Part shown: in pieces, positions 38,782-47,805 of the stretch | How the letters are laid out: each line of letters opens with the position of its first letter | Numbering within the stretch: position 1 is the first letter of the stretch | Assembly: GCA_034190875.2 (NCBI GenBank) | Contig: CM067348.1 | Coordinates: forward strand, 8,513,563 to 8,577,562 | Source: Urechis unicinctus | Lineage: Eukaryota; Annelida; Polychaeta; Xenopneusta; Urechidae | DNA length: 64,000 nt | Direction of reading: 5' to 3' | Notes under the pieces: generated by a model | What the model saw: only the letters and a program-made list of their open reading frames with translations | The model's database searches: none | Told to the model about the DNA's origin: nothing | Translations under genes and position numbers: made by a program

Positions 38782-41700
38782 CTGTGTAACATAATAAATG
38801 GGAGGTTGAATAATCATATGCAAAGACTTTTGATTTTGGTTGGAGTTTAATGTCCACTCAATATATACATGTGTTATTTGGAGTAAATTATAAGCAAAAG
38901 TTTTACAAATGACTGAATTTAGTCACTAGGAAAGCTTACCAAGAAACAGTCCTCTGTGCTGTCGTCAGTATGGTCAGAGTGAACATCCTCCTCCTCCTCA
39001 CACACGGGTCTATCAGTGTTTGCTGACTGACGGGGTGAAGGACAGTCATTTGTTGCTTCTTATATTAGCAATAACACAATCATATAAATATTTCAACGCT
39101 CAGCCACAATAAATATGTTATTCAGTTACTGCATCTCAAATGCCTATGTTATCAATAAAATATTGCACAAGTGATTTTGCATATATTTTGCATGTTAATC
39201 TTTTGTATGAATAAGGCCAGTACACCAAAAAATATGCGATACAACTTGTCGCTGCACTGTTATATGGAATGCCTGTTATTGTTGGAATACTAAACACACC
39301 TTTGCTGCTGGATGAAGCACCAATCTTGATTTTTTTGATGTCATATCCAGGCACTTCTAAACAGCCAAAAATGTTAACAGCTGGTAATAATTTGTTCAAG
39401 ACAACATAACTACAAATAAACCTAGAATAATTACATACCAAACTCAACATCGTTTAAGTCTTCCTCGTCCACTGCTGACTCAGTGAGTATCTTCTTTAAA
39501 ATTGATGATATGCGGACATTTTTCAATGTTGCCGTGCACTTGTTGTAGGTCTGCTGTTGCACTGTTGAACTGTGCATCATGAAAGATGCCAAGTCATTTC
39601 TGTCCCTCTCGGTCAGCAGACCAGACACTAAAGTGGCTGCCATGTGTCTGAGTTTGGTCATGGTAATTCTGAGTGGTACACAAAGAGGGCAGAAACCCAC
39701 CACATCAAATAACTCCCCTGCATGTGACAATATTTCTAGTTAGCTCACACAATATAAACTTCATCATCAAAAATTACTGTAAATTATGCGATAAACATGA
39801 TGCAAACCTCTTCTCAACTCCTGCATGCCCTATTTCGGTTGTCAGTGCCCCTGCAACAGCACCACTGTCTAGCTGTGTTCCATTCCATGTTACGAACAGA
39901 AATGGGGAGTCGGTAGTGACTCTGTAAGAAGCAATATATGTCTGAACATCTTCAAACAATTTGTTGTCCATTACCACATCAGCTGGACCATATGTGTGGG
40001 ATGTTTTGTGATCCAAAACTTCAACAACATAATGGCCGTTTCTCTGACTGGCTTTGTGGAATTCCTCCAGCCTCAAGTTGATGATACAACCAGTGCGGTG
40101 GCAATTGGCTAGGGCAACACGCATCATCAGAAAGTTGCGCACTGAGGTGTGGTTGCCGTTACTTTTTAGTTCTGTCGATTTGCACAACTTTGCTGCTGAT
40201 TTGGCTCTTGTACTTGTCATATATGCCATTATGTCATCAGGGTTTATCATAGAACTGGCATCTCTTGGGCGCTGCTTGTCCTTTTTAAGCAATGACTTCA
40301 ACCATGTGCCTAGTCCAGCTTCAAATACTTTGAGCTGAGCACAGTTATAATTGTAATGTCCAGTGGAACACACCATGATCAAATATTTCATAAATAATTT
40401 AAGAGAATTCAGATATGTCCTCGCCGTGTTTGGCAGCCACTCCCCACATCCCAGCTTGGCCTCTATCAGATCTGCAATAGGCTGGTACGCATCGTCGATG
40501 GGAACATTAACATGCCTCAGAAGATATGACACTTGAAGCGAGTGTTTCTCAGCCTGGGATGGTCTGAGAGTTCCTCCTCGAAAACTCTTCAAATATGCCT
40601 TGAAATGAGCTAGTTCTTTTCCTAGATAGCAAAAGACACATGTATATATATTATAAGTTCCCTGATGACATATTACTGTATTACCTCGCTCACAAGCCCA
40701 TACTTGATCATAAACCCACCCCACTTTGAGAAATTCGCAATTTTGTCATTTTTCGCCCCCTGCCTGTCAGACATCTTCTGTCCCTGGCCTAAGCTACTTC
40801 TTTATCCACTCTATGCTTACATTAAGAAGCATGACCTACTTCTCACCATACTCTGTTATCGCGCTTGTTGTGAAGCTATAAAAAATAGCTCGGCATAGAT
40901 ACACTGCAGGATGTTTTCATGCCTCTGAATTGTTTTTTAAACTAATGAACCTACAGTCTGTAAGTCTGATAGCAATTTAATACCAGCAGGGAAAAGATAT
41001 GATTGGCACAAACACAATGTTCATTTATTAAGTCGACAAATACGGAAGCAATGTCACCATATGACATCAGAATTAAGCTCATCCCCCCTTTTTGGTAAAA
41101 TTCTAGCTCAAAACTATGGGCTTGTGAGCAATATAATATGGTAGTCACAGATAAAATGTTTCCCATGCAAATGAACATTATTGCTCACCATATCATCACA
41201 TGTGTGGGTTTTCTCATAACTTGATTGAAGTTCCCTACTACTCAATTTAGCTGCTGTGTCAGAACTTGATGCTGTTGTTGACGTGTCTAAGAAGCAATCG
41301 GTATTGTCATATTGACAACCCTTCTGTTAAAACAAAACAAATATAATGATAAGCAACAGGGTGGATAATTCACTAGTTCTATGTTTTTCATTGACATTAA
41401 TAAGCAGTATGAAAAACAAACCTGCACAACATTTTATACATGCACTAAGCAAATAAATGGAACATATTTTAAGAGGTACAGTCACTATAGGTTACAGTAA
41501 GTAGCCTCTTCAAACCTCAGAGTATGATGCTGTAACTGTTGTTGATGATGTTGATGGTCTCACTGATGTATTAGAAATTTGACTGCTTTTGTCATGCAAA
41601 AGGCTTTCCTGCTAAAAGAAGAAAGCCACTGGAATATAATGATATGTGACACAGGTATATCATGTGTTATGATTTGTGTATTATTTACATCTACAAGATG

Positions 41701-44700
41701 GTATCAAGATAACAAACATGCACCTTGTATTTACATAATCACATGAAAAGCACATCTGTTTGGAGGTACAGTGATTCACAACTTAAGAATTTTTACAATA
41801 AAAAATCATTATTTCCTCAAACCTCAGAGCAAGATGCGGTTACTGTTGTAGATGGTGGTCGCGCTGAGATTTGATCACTACTGTAACACTGACAGCTCTT
41901 CTGTTAAAGCAAAAAAGCACCTTTAATTTAATAATAAACAAGAACAATACAATACAAGTTTTGATAACAATAACACATGGTGCAGAAAATAATTGTATTC
42001 TACATCGCTGTGCATATTATTACATATAAGTGGTTCTCATCTTTGCATCTTTTCTGTCAAATTAAAGTGTGTGCATGCAAAGGGTTTCTGTTGCAAGGGG
42101 TAATTTATTATTGCAAGTCTTTTCAGCCAACGCGTTCTGGCAAGGCGTTATCTAAGAGCGGGTCAAAGCATCTACTTCAACACCAACCAATCATATTTTG
42201 CATTAAATTTAACGACCATCTTAAAATAATACAAAACCAAAACAATATATAATTCAATGCCAAGATTCTTAAATTCTACAAGCACTATATTACCTTAAGG
42301 TTCTTATATGTGTCGTCATCTTTGGACAAACCATGCTTATTTCTGAGATGGTGATCGATGCGGACCACCACAGAATCACACAGTGGACACACTTTGAGAC
42401 GTCTCTTAGTCTGCATTTTTAAAATTTAAATAACCAATCAATTCATCATTTAAAGTTGACAAAATTAACATGTGGGACCTGAGTTGATGCTTCATGTATG
42501 TTCCCTGACCGGAACTAATCTGGGAAACAACCAAAGGAAATGGCCGATGACGTTTATGCATGGCTCATTGTAACTTGTTCTCGTTCTTATACATACATAT
42601 GAGAGATCAAGTGAAGCAGGAAGATCCAAAGATCAATCTCTCTGATAAATAGTCATGGAGCCATGTTAAGGCTAACAGCATGAAAGTTGGCAGCCCTCAA
42701 TTTCTTGCCACAGCTCTGTTTTACTGTCGCCGTGGGCTGTCGAAAGTGACAGCTCGGTACGTCTTTTATTCATCACTACAAACATCCGAATCTTCATCAA
42801 TACTTTGACACACAAGCGTTCTCATGCAACTGCAGCCTATACTTATTTGTTGTCACTATATTCTGCTCCACTGAAGATAAACGAGTGATTAACATTGTTT
42901 ACAAACGCAATATCCGCAATCGTGAACGCCAACTCGAAACCAATAGTTCCTATATTTGCGTGTAATTGGATAAAACTAGCTCTAATGATGAATATTTATA
43001 ATATTAAGTATACCCCACTATCTGGGTCAAAGTTTAGCGATGTCATGCACATAAAATTCGATTTGCTAGAAACGTCACCGGTCAGAGGTCACTGTTAAAA
43101 GTCTGCGCCCCGGGATGCATAGATATTTCTCCCGGTCAGAGGTACAGGATGCATTAATGCAACTTGCGCCGTGAAAGGGTATACAAATTAACTAAAATTT
43201 TCATTATTCACACAAAGAAGTATATAGATAGTAACCATTAAATAATGAACATGAACTCATCAATAACTTATCAATATCAACAAGATCAAATTCATAACAT
43301 CTGACATTAAAATACCAGCTAAAGCAAATAAAATCAAGGAGCTGTTGCTTACTTTACTGGATCGTTGCTTGTAGCTCTCTTCCACAAGGCGAGGCATGAT
43401 ATTAATATTGCGATACCTCCCAGAAAAACTCCCATGCATCTGACCAAATGTCTATTCAAATTAATCACTGCCTTTTTACACTTCAGACAGGTCTTCTTTT
43501 TGTTTTTGGCAGAAGTCTTGAGCGTCGGATCGCAGGCTTGGGTCACATTCAGTTTCCTGTTGTGAGAGATATCGCATGGTTCATGTTGGGTGGATATCAC
43601 ACCTTCCACAATATGATATGCATGCTTTATAGTTACACCATATGATGCTGTGAATATTTGTATAATATCTAAAACATTATAAGACTGACCTTTTTGGGGG
43701 TGGTGTTGGGACTTTGTTGGCTTCATTAGGCTCCATCAATGACCCAGACTCACTGCTATAACGAAATATCCAAAACATAAGATTGTAGAACAACAGCAAG
43801 GACAATATACTTAAATTTTTGGGATATTCTACACCAGGTACTTACCTGCTTAGATAATCTATATCAGAAACACTTAGCATGTATTCATCGTCACTAGGAT
43901 TGTCACTTTCAGCATCCTCCTCGATAGCTATATCACACAAAATGTATGGTAAGTATAATACAAAAGATACTGGGTACTTCATGCATAACATTTACATTGT
44001 ATGAATACCAACTGGACAGAAATTCTTTTTTCTTTTGGAAATAAGACTTGCTTTGTTTCATGGTTATAATGCCACTGTGGTGAATTAAATGTGAAATATA
44101 AAGGGTTGAATGTTGCTTCTGCCCTCTCTATTGCTCGTTCACAAGCCCTTACTCGGTCATAAACCCATCCCTTTCTTTGAGGGAAACTTGATTGAACATG
44201 CACTTGGTCACCCTGCTTAGTGTACTTGTTTAAATGTTACAATACACAAGAAGGCCTGCTTTTCTCAGTAATGTATTATAGACGCGTGACCTTCTAAAAG
44301 TGATACTTTGTTCACCGTGAAAATCTTTGGTAAGTGCCAGTCCAATGAACTCAGCCCATCCGCCAACTTTTTGGGAAAATTCCAGCTAAAAAACTATGGG
44401 CTTGTGAGAAAGGTAATACAGAATATGGCAAAGATATCAGGTGATATCACAACAGATGATGATAAGATGAATTGGCAAGCATATTGCTGCTACTGGCCAC
44501 ATGACAACGTCAGTGCAGCAGGGTGGTGTCAAACTCAGAACCCAGAGGCTCCTAAGCGCACACACTAACCACCGAGTCACTCGGGCGCCCCTACTTTGTT
44601 GTTTAACATGATTTGGTAACTATAATGTAATATTAGCCCAAACAACAAAATAATAGCAGTAAATGCAAAGTCACTATTAAAAAGCAAGGTAATGAACATG

Positions 44701-46967
44701 ATAAAATGGTGTTAAGACACAAACAGTCCAACAAATGCACAATGTGAGATTAATATCTAACTGTCAAATGCCAATAATTAAGATTCATACCATCACCATC
44801 CACTGCTGATCTTCGTTTCTGACAAGTACAATATCATTTTTAGTTTCATTATTTGATGATTAATAAGAAATCTGACTGAGTATAAACAAACTTAAGAACA
44901 CATAAAGAGAGAGACCACACCAGATTGTTGTTAACAAGCCCACTGTATTTTGTTAACAAGTTTTGGTAGCCACTATTCTCCTGTAACACAAAAGCAGTGC
45001 TCTGTCATCATTTGAATCATGATGCTCATGTTTATTAGGAGCAGGTAGCTCTGGGAATTTACCTTGTGTTTTGTAGGTGTTGGTGGTATGATATCATCAT
45101 CAGCACTATCCATATCATTATAATCTGAAGATAAAAGTTTATCTGAAAGCAAATCCAGTATAAATAACCACAAAATCATAATGCTGTAAAAATGACTCAC
45201 ATAGGCTTCATCCAACAACATTACCACGCCCCAACAAAGGACAAGGAGCACAAATTTATTTGTCAAAACTTTCAAATATTTATTTACCTTCCTCCTGAGA
45301 ATCAGTGCACTTGGTTGCCTGTGGTAGCTCATCAGTTTGCATCTCTGTCGTTAGAGATACTTCAACAAGTGGCTCAGAAACCTGGAACTCTGTGCCTGTA
45401 ATTATAAAAACAGCGCACTAGTATTTTTGCAATATAGCAACCTCATTTCAGAGTCAGTTTAAATGTAAATATCCAAGAAAATGTCTTACCATCTTGCTGA
45501 GAAGTACTAGCGTTATGTGGTTGATCAAGTGGCATCTTTTCAGGCTCCATCTGTGTCATAAGAGATCCTTCATTCCTTGGCCCTGATGCCCGACAGGCTG
45601 TGGTAAATATAAAAATCATGCTGTTGTGATTATTTGGAGGCATAAAACTTAAGAAGTTGGTTAACTCTCTGAAAACAGGTATATCTAAAACAATTGCTAT
45701 TAACTGTACCATATACTGGACTTTCCTTCAATGTCACTGCCCTTGATATATCCTCAAGATACGTGTTAAAGTAACTGGGCAATTTCTTCTTTACCAAAGC
45801 TGTAACAGCACACAATAGGGTTATAACTTATTGATGCACATTAACTGGTTATTTTCAACAAAACAAATTGTAACTTAATGGACTAAAAGATATAATGCAT
45901 TGCCTTGCTCACAAACCCAGGGCTTTTCATAAAAAAATTGAGAATGAGCTGCACTACACTACTGCTATTTTAGCCAGGGATGGGTGAGGCCTGACTGGGG
46001 CAATGCTGGTCACCCGCCTTATCAGCAGCACTAATGTCAAACAAAGTTAATTTATTTCAAATATGGGGATGGGTTTATGGCCAAGTATAGGCTTGTGAGC
46101 AAGGAGATACAGTAGTTACGACAAAATGGGAATCAGTTGTTTACAACTCTTTATATCAAAATAATACATACCTTTGCCCTTTTCCAAATATGGATCTTCT
46201 GCATCAAATTCTCTGATGTTGCTAGGCAGGACATCAATCCTATTCAAATCCAAAATGTAACATGTAAAAAAAATGAAATTTATCTTTGTGTGTGTGAATG
46301 AGTTGTATTCAAAAATTAACATTTTTGCATTGCCATGATTAATAAAAACCGTGATGCATTTCCGCAGCAAACTGTCTATACGAATAGCTATGGTAGTCTC
46401 AATGTAGTCTGATAATGAAAGCTTACATGAAACAGCAAGGCTAAATTTTCCATAATGGGGGTGTGAGCTGTTGCATGGATAATTCTGAAAATCACTCACG
46501 CATCTGGCTCGTTCCAGAATTTGCACTGTGTTAGATGATTCCTTTCTAAAGAAGTCTGCCCAACTACAAATCCAGGCCACCATACCCTGGGTCTTTTAAG
46601 GCACACAAGTACTGCTGTTCCTACTGCAAAAATACATAACAGTAGAATCAATTGAATTTAATCTTATACACCAAGCATGCATTCATCTCCAATATTTCAA
46701 GTGGTATCCAGTCAAAAGTTTATTCCTAAAATAGCTCATGACACTAATATTGCTAACTTATATTCTGACATTAATCGACAGAATAATGCATAAATATCAC
46801 TTTGAGAGTTTTATTAACAAATTAATGAATACAGTGTGGGACCACTCCAGTTGGCTCTTGTTCACTGCAGTTGATGGGTCCATACCGTAGAAATTGAATG
46901 TTTCATCAGCTTGTGAAACATTAGCAGCCGGAACAGACTTTTTCATTTTTCTTTTCCCCATTTTCAT
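38542..46967 (-). CDS. PWWP - zinc finger - tyrosine recombinase-like protein (multi-exon gene model)
   Basis: I built this model from splice sites and phase. Coding exons, in transcript order: 46967-46886, 46623-46500, 46239-46172, 45799-45710, 45597-45490, 45395-45288, 45124-45063, 44818-44791, 43927-43846, 43752-43690, 43556-43353, 42410-42294, 41900-41823, 41608-41516, 41323-41189, 40621-39808, 39668-39439, 39058-38940, 38781-38542. The first ten coding joins keep frame perfectly. The product is about 948 residues: basic N-terminus, PWWP domain, duplicated linkers, two zinc fingers, Ser/Thr-rich repeats, tyrosine-recombinase domain, acidic linker, unknown C-terminal domain. PWWP domains bind methylated histone tails and DNA, and tyrosine recombinases cut and join DNA, so a nuclear chromatin role is inferred. 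Exon 11 carries an apparent 1-nt frameshift and the 41189/40621 join is out of phase. It may be a domesticated Crypton-like recombinase, or an element that captured PWWP. Gene structure is well supported; function is not known. Confidence 0.82.
38940..39058 (-). CDS. Acidic linker exon 18
   Basis: The 119-nt exon joins phase 1 to phase 0 and reads EATNDCPSPRQSANTDRPVC, then four Glu and a run of Asp, Ser and Thr (DVHSDHTDDSTEDCFL), with donor GTAAGC. It is open in only this frame, which matches both neighbours. The sequence is acidic and likely disordered, a spacer between the recombinase domain and the C-terminal domain. The acceptor's pyrimidine tract is weak. Confidence 0.62.
39439..39668 (-). 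CDS. Tyrosine recombinase active-site exon 17
   Basis: A pyrimidine-rich acceptor (CTGCCCTCTTTGTGTACCAC then TCAG) joins in phase to give EKRITMTKLRHMAATLVSG. The RH pair fits box II of tyrosine recombinases, but the usual His three residues before the Arg is Thr. Further on, DLASFMMHSSTVQQQTYNK gives the box III His and, nine residues later, the Tyr that would be the nucleophile. The end is acidic (SAVDEEDLNDVEF) and stops at a GTATGT donor, phase 1. Arg, Lys, Arg, His and Tyr are therefore all kept and only one position differs, so catalysis is possible but unproven. Confidence 0.78.
39808..40621 (-). CDS. Tyrosine recombinase-like domain, main exon 16
   Basis: The 814-nt exon begins after CTATCTAG and stays open to an AGAG/GTTTGC donor. 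The first part (KELAHFKAYLKSFRGGTLRP and the helices after it) fits an N-terminal core-binding domain. The catalytic half holds NCHRTGCIINLRLEEF, whose Arg fits the first catalytic Arg of tyrosine recombinases. VLDHKTSHTYGPA follows, with the hairpin Lys, and then SPFLFVTWNGTQL, a common strand before the second box. The family cuts DNA through a covalent 3'-phosphotyrosine. The exon's open frame continues further upstream, but that part reads into a MITE and is not coding. Similarity to Cryptons is my recollection of the family, not a search result. Confidence 0.78.
40681..41134. mobile_element. MITE copy A, GCTCACAAGCCCATA inverted ends
   Basis: The left end reads TCGCTCACAAGCCCATACTT and the right end is the inverse, AAACTATGGGCTTGTGAGCA. 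There is no coding capacity. It fills most of the intron before the main recombinase exon. Related ends occur at 44130-44414 and 45900-46105, so this is a small non-autonomous DNA transposon family. Confidence 0.65.
41189..41900 (-). CDS. Three paralogous Ser/Thr-rich exons 13-15
   Basis: Exons 41900-41823 (78 nt), 41608-41516 (93 nt) and 41323-41189 (135 nt) are all phase 0-0. They start alike (KSCQCYSSD, ESLLHDKSS, KGCQYDNTD), and the first two end in near-identical STTVTASCSE and STTVTASYSE; the third has DTSTTASSSD in its middle and then a longer tail. They look like tandem exon duplicates, and their symmetric phases would allow skipping. All have clean TTTTAACAG- or TTTTAGCAG-like acceptors. 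The peptide is low complexity and has no recognised domain. The third exon's donor (ATG then GTGAGC) is phase 0, whereas the next exon needs phase 1. Confidence 0.66.
42294..42410 (-). CDS. C2H2-type zinc-finger exon 12
   Basis: A 117-nt phase 0-0 exon encodes KVCPLCDSVVVRIDHHLRNK followed by HGL. That gives a Cys-x2-Cys pair, then two candidate His ligands spaced as in BED- or C2H2-like fingers. The RxDxHL and KHxL pattern is what I associate with N-terminal fingers of Crypton-like recombinase proteins in marine animals. The exon ends TYKNLK at a GTAATA donor. With the preceding C2HC finger it forms a two-finger DNA-binding module before the recombinase domain. Confidence 0.72.
43353..43556 (-). 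CDS. C2HC zinc-finger exon 11, with apparent frameshift
   Basis: The acceptor at 43557 joins in frame to give KRKLNVTQACDPTL, a lysine stretch, and then the finger CLKCKKAVINLNRHLVRC, with ligands Cys295, Cys298, His308 and Cys312. After the finger the frame runs towards a stop. The +2 frame, however, reads NINIMPRLVEESYKQRSSK to a good donor (AAA then GTAAGC, 43353/43352) that is phase 0, as the next finger exon requires. The exon is one base short of closing. A sixth T in the run at about 43425-43429 would restore frame. The alternative is a 38-nt GT..AG intron from 43416 to 43379. A short-read check of the T-run would decide. Confidence 0.66.
43690..45124 (-). CDS. Acidic and basic linker, exons 7-10
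   Basis: Four small exons join in frame: 45124-45063 (62 nt), 44818-44791 (28 nt), 43927-43846 (82 nt) and 43752-43690 (63 nt). They encode acidic clusters (MDSADDDII, IEEDAESD, SDIDYLSSESG) broken by proline and basic patches (PPTPTKHKKRR and VPTPPPKRK). The 28-nt exon is a microexon whose KRRSAVDGD completes the first basic patch. The two proline-threonine-lysine patches resemble each other and could be nuclear localisation signals. Introns here hold a MITE copy and a tRNA-derived SINE. The region is likely disordered. Confidence 0.7.
44130..44414. mobile_element. MITE copy B, same family
   Basis: The left end TTCACAAGCCCTTACTCGGT and the right end AAACTATGGGCTTGTGAG match copy A. The subterminal CATAAACCCATCCC is shared with copies A and C. 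It is shorter than A and intronic. Confidence 0.6.
44430..44591 (-). mobile_element. tRNA-derived SINE
   Basis: On the minus strand the element starts GGGGCGCCCGAGTGACTC and runs through an A-box-like TGACTCGGTGG to a B-box-like GTTTGACACC at 44534-44525. The tRNA-like head is about 73 nt (44591-44519), followed by an unrelated body. The acceptor stem is not intact enough for a functional tRNA. The 3' boundary and target duplication are not clear. It sits just after MITE copy B in an intron. Confidence 0.6.
45288..45597 (-). CDS. Duplicated linker exons 5 and 6
   Basis: Exons 45597-45490 and 45395-45288 are both exactly 108 nt, both phase 1 at each end, and encode similar peptides. One contains SLMTQMEPEKMPLDQP and ends TSQQD; the other contains SLTTEMQTDELPQATK and ends SQEED. 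This is direct evidence of a tandem exon duplication. The phase symmetry means either exon can be skipped or duplicated without breaking the frame. The sequence is acidic, rich in Thr, Gln and Met, and probably unstructured. No known domain is recognised. Donors are GTAAGA and GTAAAT. Confidence 0.72.
45710..46623 (-). CDS. PWWP domain, exons 2-4
   Basis: Three exons (46623-46500, 46239-46172, 45799-45710) join in frame, phases 1-2, 2-1 and 1-1. They encode the PWWP fold at about residues 28-120. The start GTAVLVCLKRPRVWWPGFVV matches the first strands and the signature Pro-Trp-Trp-Pro turn, here VWWP. CKFWNEPDA corresponds to the usual strand with an FF or FW pair. IDVLPSNIREFD fits the 'v..pe.l..f' strand, and GKALVKKKLPSYFNTYL fits the closing basic helix. 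In other PWWP proteins the aromatic cage reads methyl-lysine on histone H3 and a basic face binds DNA; whether the cage is complete here needs a structural alignment. A PWWP module is typical of host chromatin proteins and, to my knowledge, not of Crypton-type recombinases. Confidence 0.8.
45900..46105. mobile_element. MITE copy C, same family
   Basis: The left end CTTGCTCACAAACCCAGG and the right end TATAGGCTTGTGAGCAAGG are inverted. The right subterminal GGGATGGGTTTATGGCCAAG is the inverse of the left arm of copies A and B. About 205 bp, in the intron between exons 3 and 4. Confidence 0.6.
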
Positions 46968-46968
46968 G
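46886..46968 (-). CDS. First coding exon: start codon and basic N-terminus
   Basis: A strong acceptor (a T-run followed by CTGCAG) precedes one untranslated base and then ATG at 46967-46965. The reading starts MKMGKRKMKKSVPAA, a lysine-rich segment that could be a nuclear localisation signal, and ends in NFY at a GTATGG donor in phase 1. I chose this ATG because it is the first in the exon, the frame joins exactly to the PWWP exon, and no upstream coding is needed. The acceptor implies a further 5' untranslated exon, which I could not find. Upstream lies a long microsatellite and then transposons, so the promoter is probably further away, above about 50 kb or beyond the window's repeats. Confidence 0.75.
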
Positions 46969-47087
46969 CTGCAGGAAAAAAGTTATCAACAGAATACAAA
47001 AATTATGCCTAGTTCAGTGTCATTTTTGAAAGCGCATGTGAACATGTTTGATTTAAAAACATCACTCTGCCATAAAATTATGCCTAG

Positions 47088-47090
<3 letters not shown>

Positions 47091-47166
<76 letters not shown>

Positions 47167-47356
47167 ATGTATGTATGTATGTATGTATGTATGTATGTAT
47201 GTATGTATGTATGTATGTATGTATGTATGTGTATGCATATATGCATGTATGTGTGTATATATGTATGTGTGTGTGTGTGAATGTGTGTGTGTGTATGTGT
47301 GTATGTATGTATGTATATATTTGTGTATGTATGTATATATGTATGTATTGTGTGTG

Positions 47357-47388
<32 letters not shown>

Positions 47389-47805
47389 TGTGTATTATGT
47401 GTATGTATGTATGTATGTATGTATGTATGTATGTATGTATGTATGTATGTATGTATGTATGTATGTATGTATGTGTATGTATGTATGTATGTATGTATGT
47501 ATGTGTGTATGTATGTATGTGTATGTATGTATGTATGTATGTATGTATGTATGTATGTATGTATGTGTATGTATGTGTATGTATGTATGTATGTATGTAT
47601 GTATGTGAATCTGCGTGTGTGTATGTATGTGTGTATGTATGTATGTATGTATGTATGTATGTATGTATGTATGTATGTATGTATGTATGTATGTATGTAT
47701 GTATGTATGTATGTATGTATGTATGTTTGTATGTGGGTGTGAATGTGTGTGTATGTATGTATGTATTTATATATGTATGTATTTATATATGTATGTATGT
47801 ATATA
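47091..47805. repeat. (GT)n and (GTAT)n microsatellite
   Basis: About 60 bp of pure GT, then about 650 bp of GTAT with GTGT and TATA interruptions. Long Cys/Val/Tyr or Tyr/Ile/His open frames on either strand are artefacts. Confidence 0.97.

Noticed and set aside
40622..40724. Extension of the recombinase exon to an upstream Met (GWVYDQVWACER)
   Set aside because: The same peptide appears at 44.1 kb from another MITE copy (GWVYDRVRACER), so it is transposon end plus intron. A splice acceptor at 40621 explains the true exon start.
42640..42790. Possible extra exon between the two zinc-finger exons (KRRTELSLSTAHGDSK)
   Set aside because: The frame ends in a stop without a suitable donor, and the join is better explained by extending exon 11 to 43353.
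44519..44591. Functional tRNA gene
   Set aside because: A and B boxes are degenerate and the ends do not pair as an acceptor stem; it continues into a non-tRNA body, so it is a SINE.
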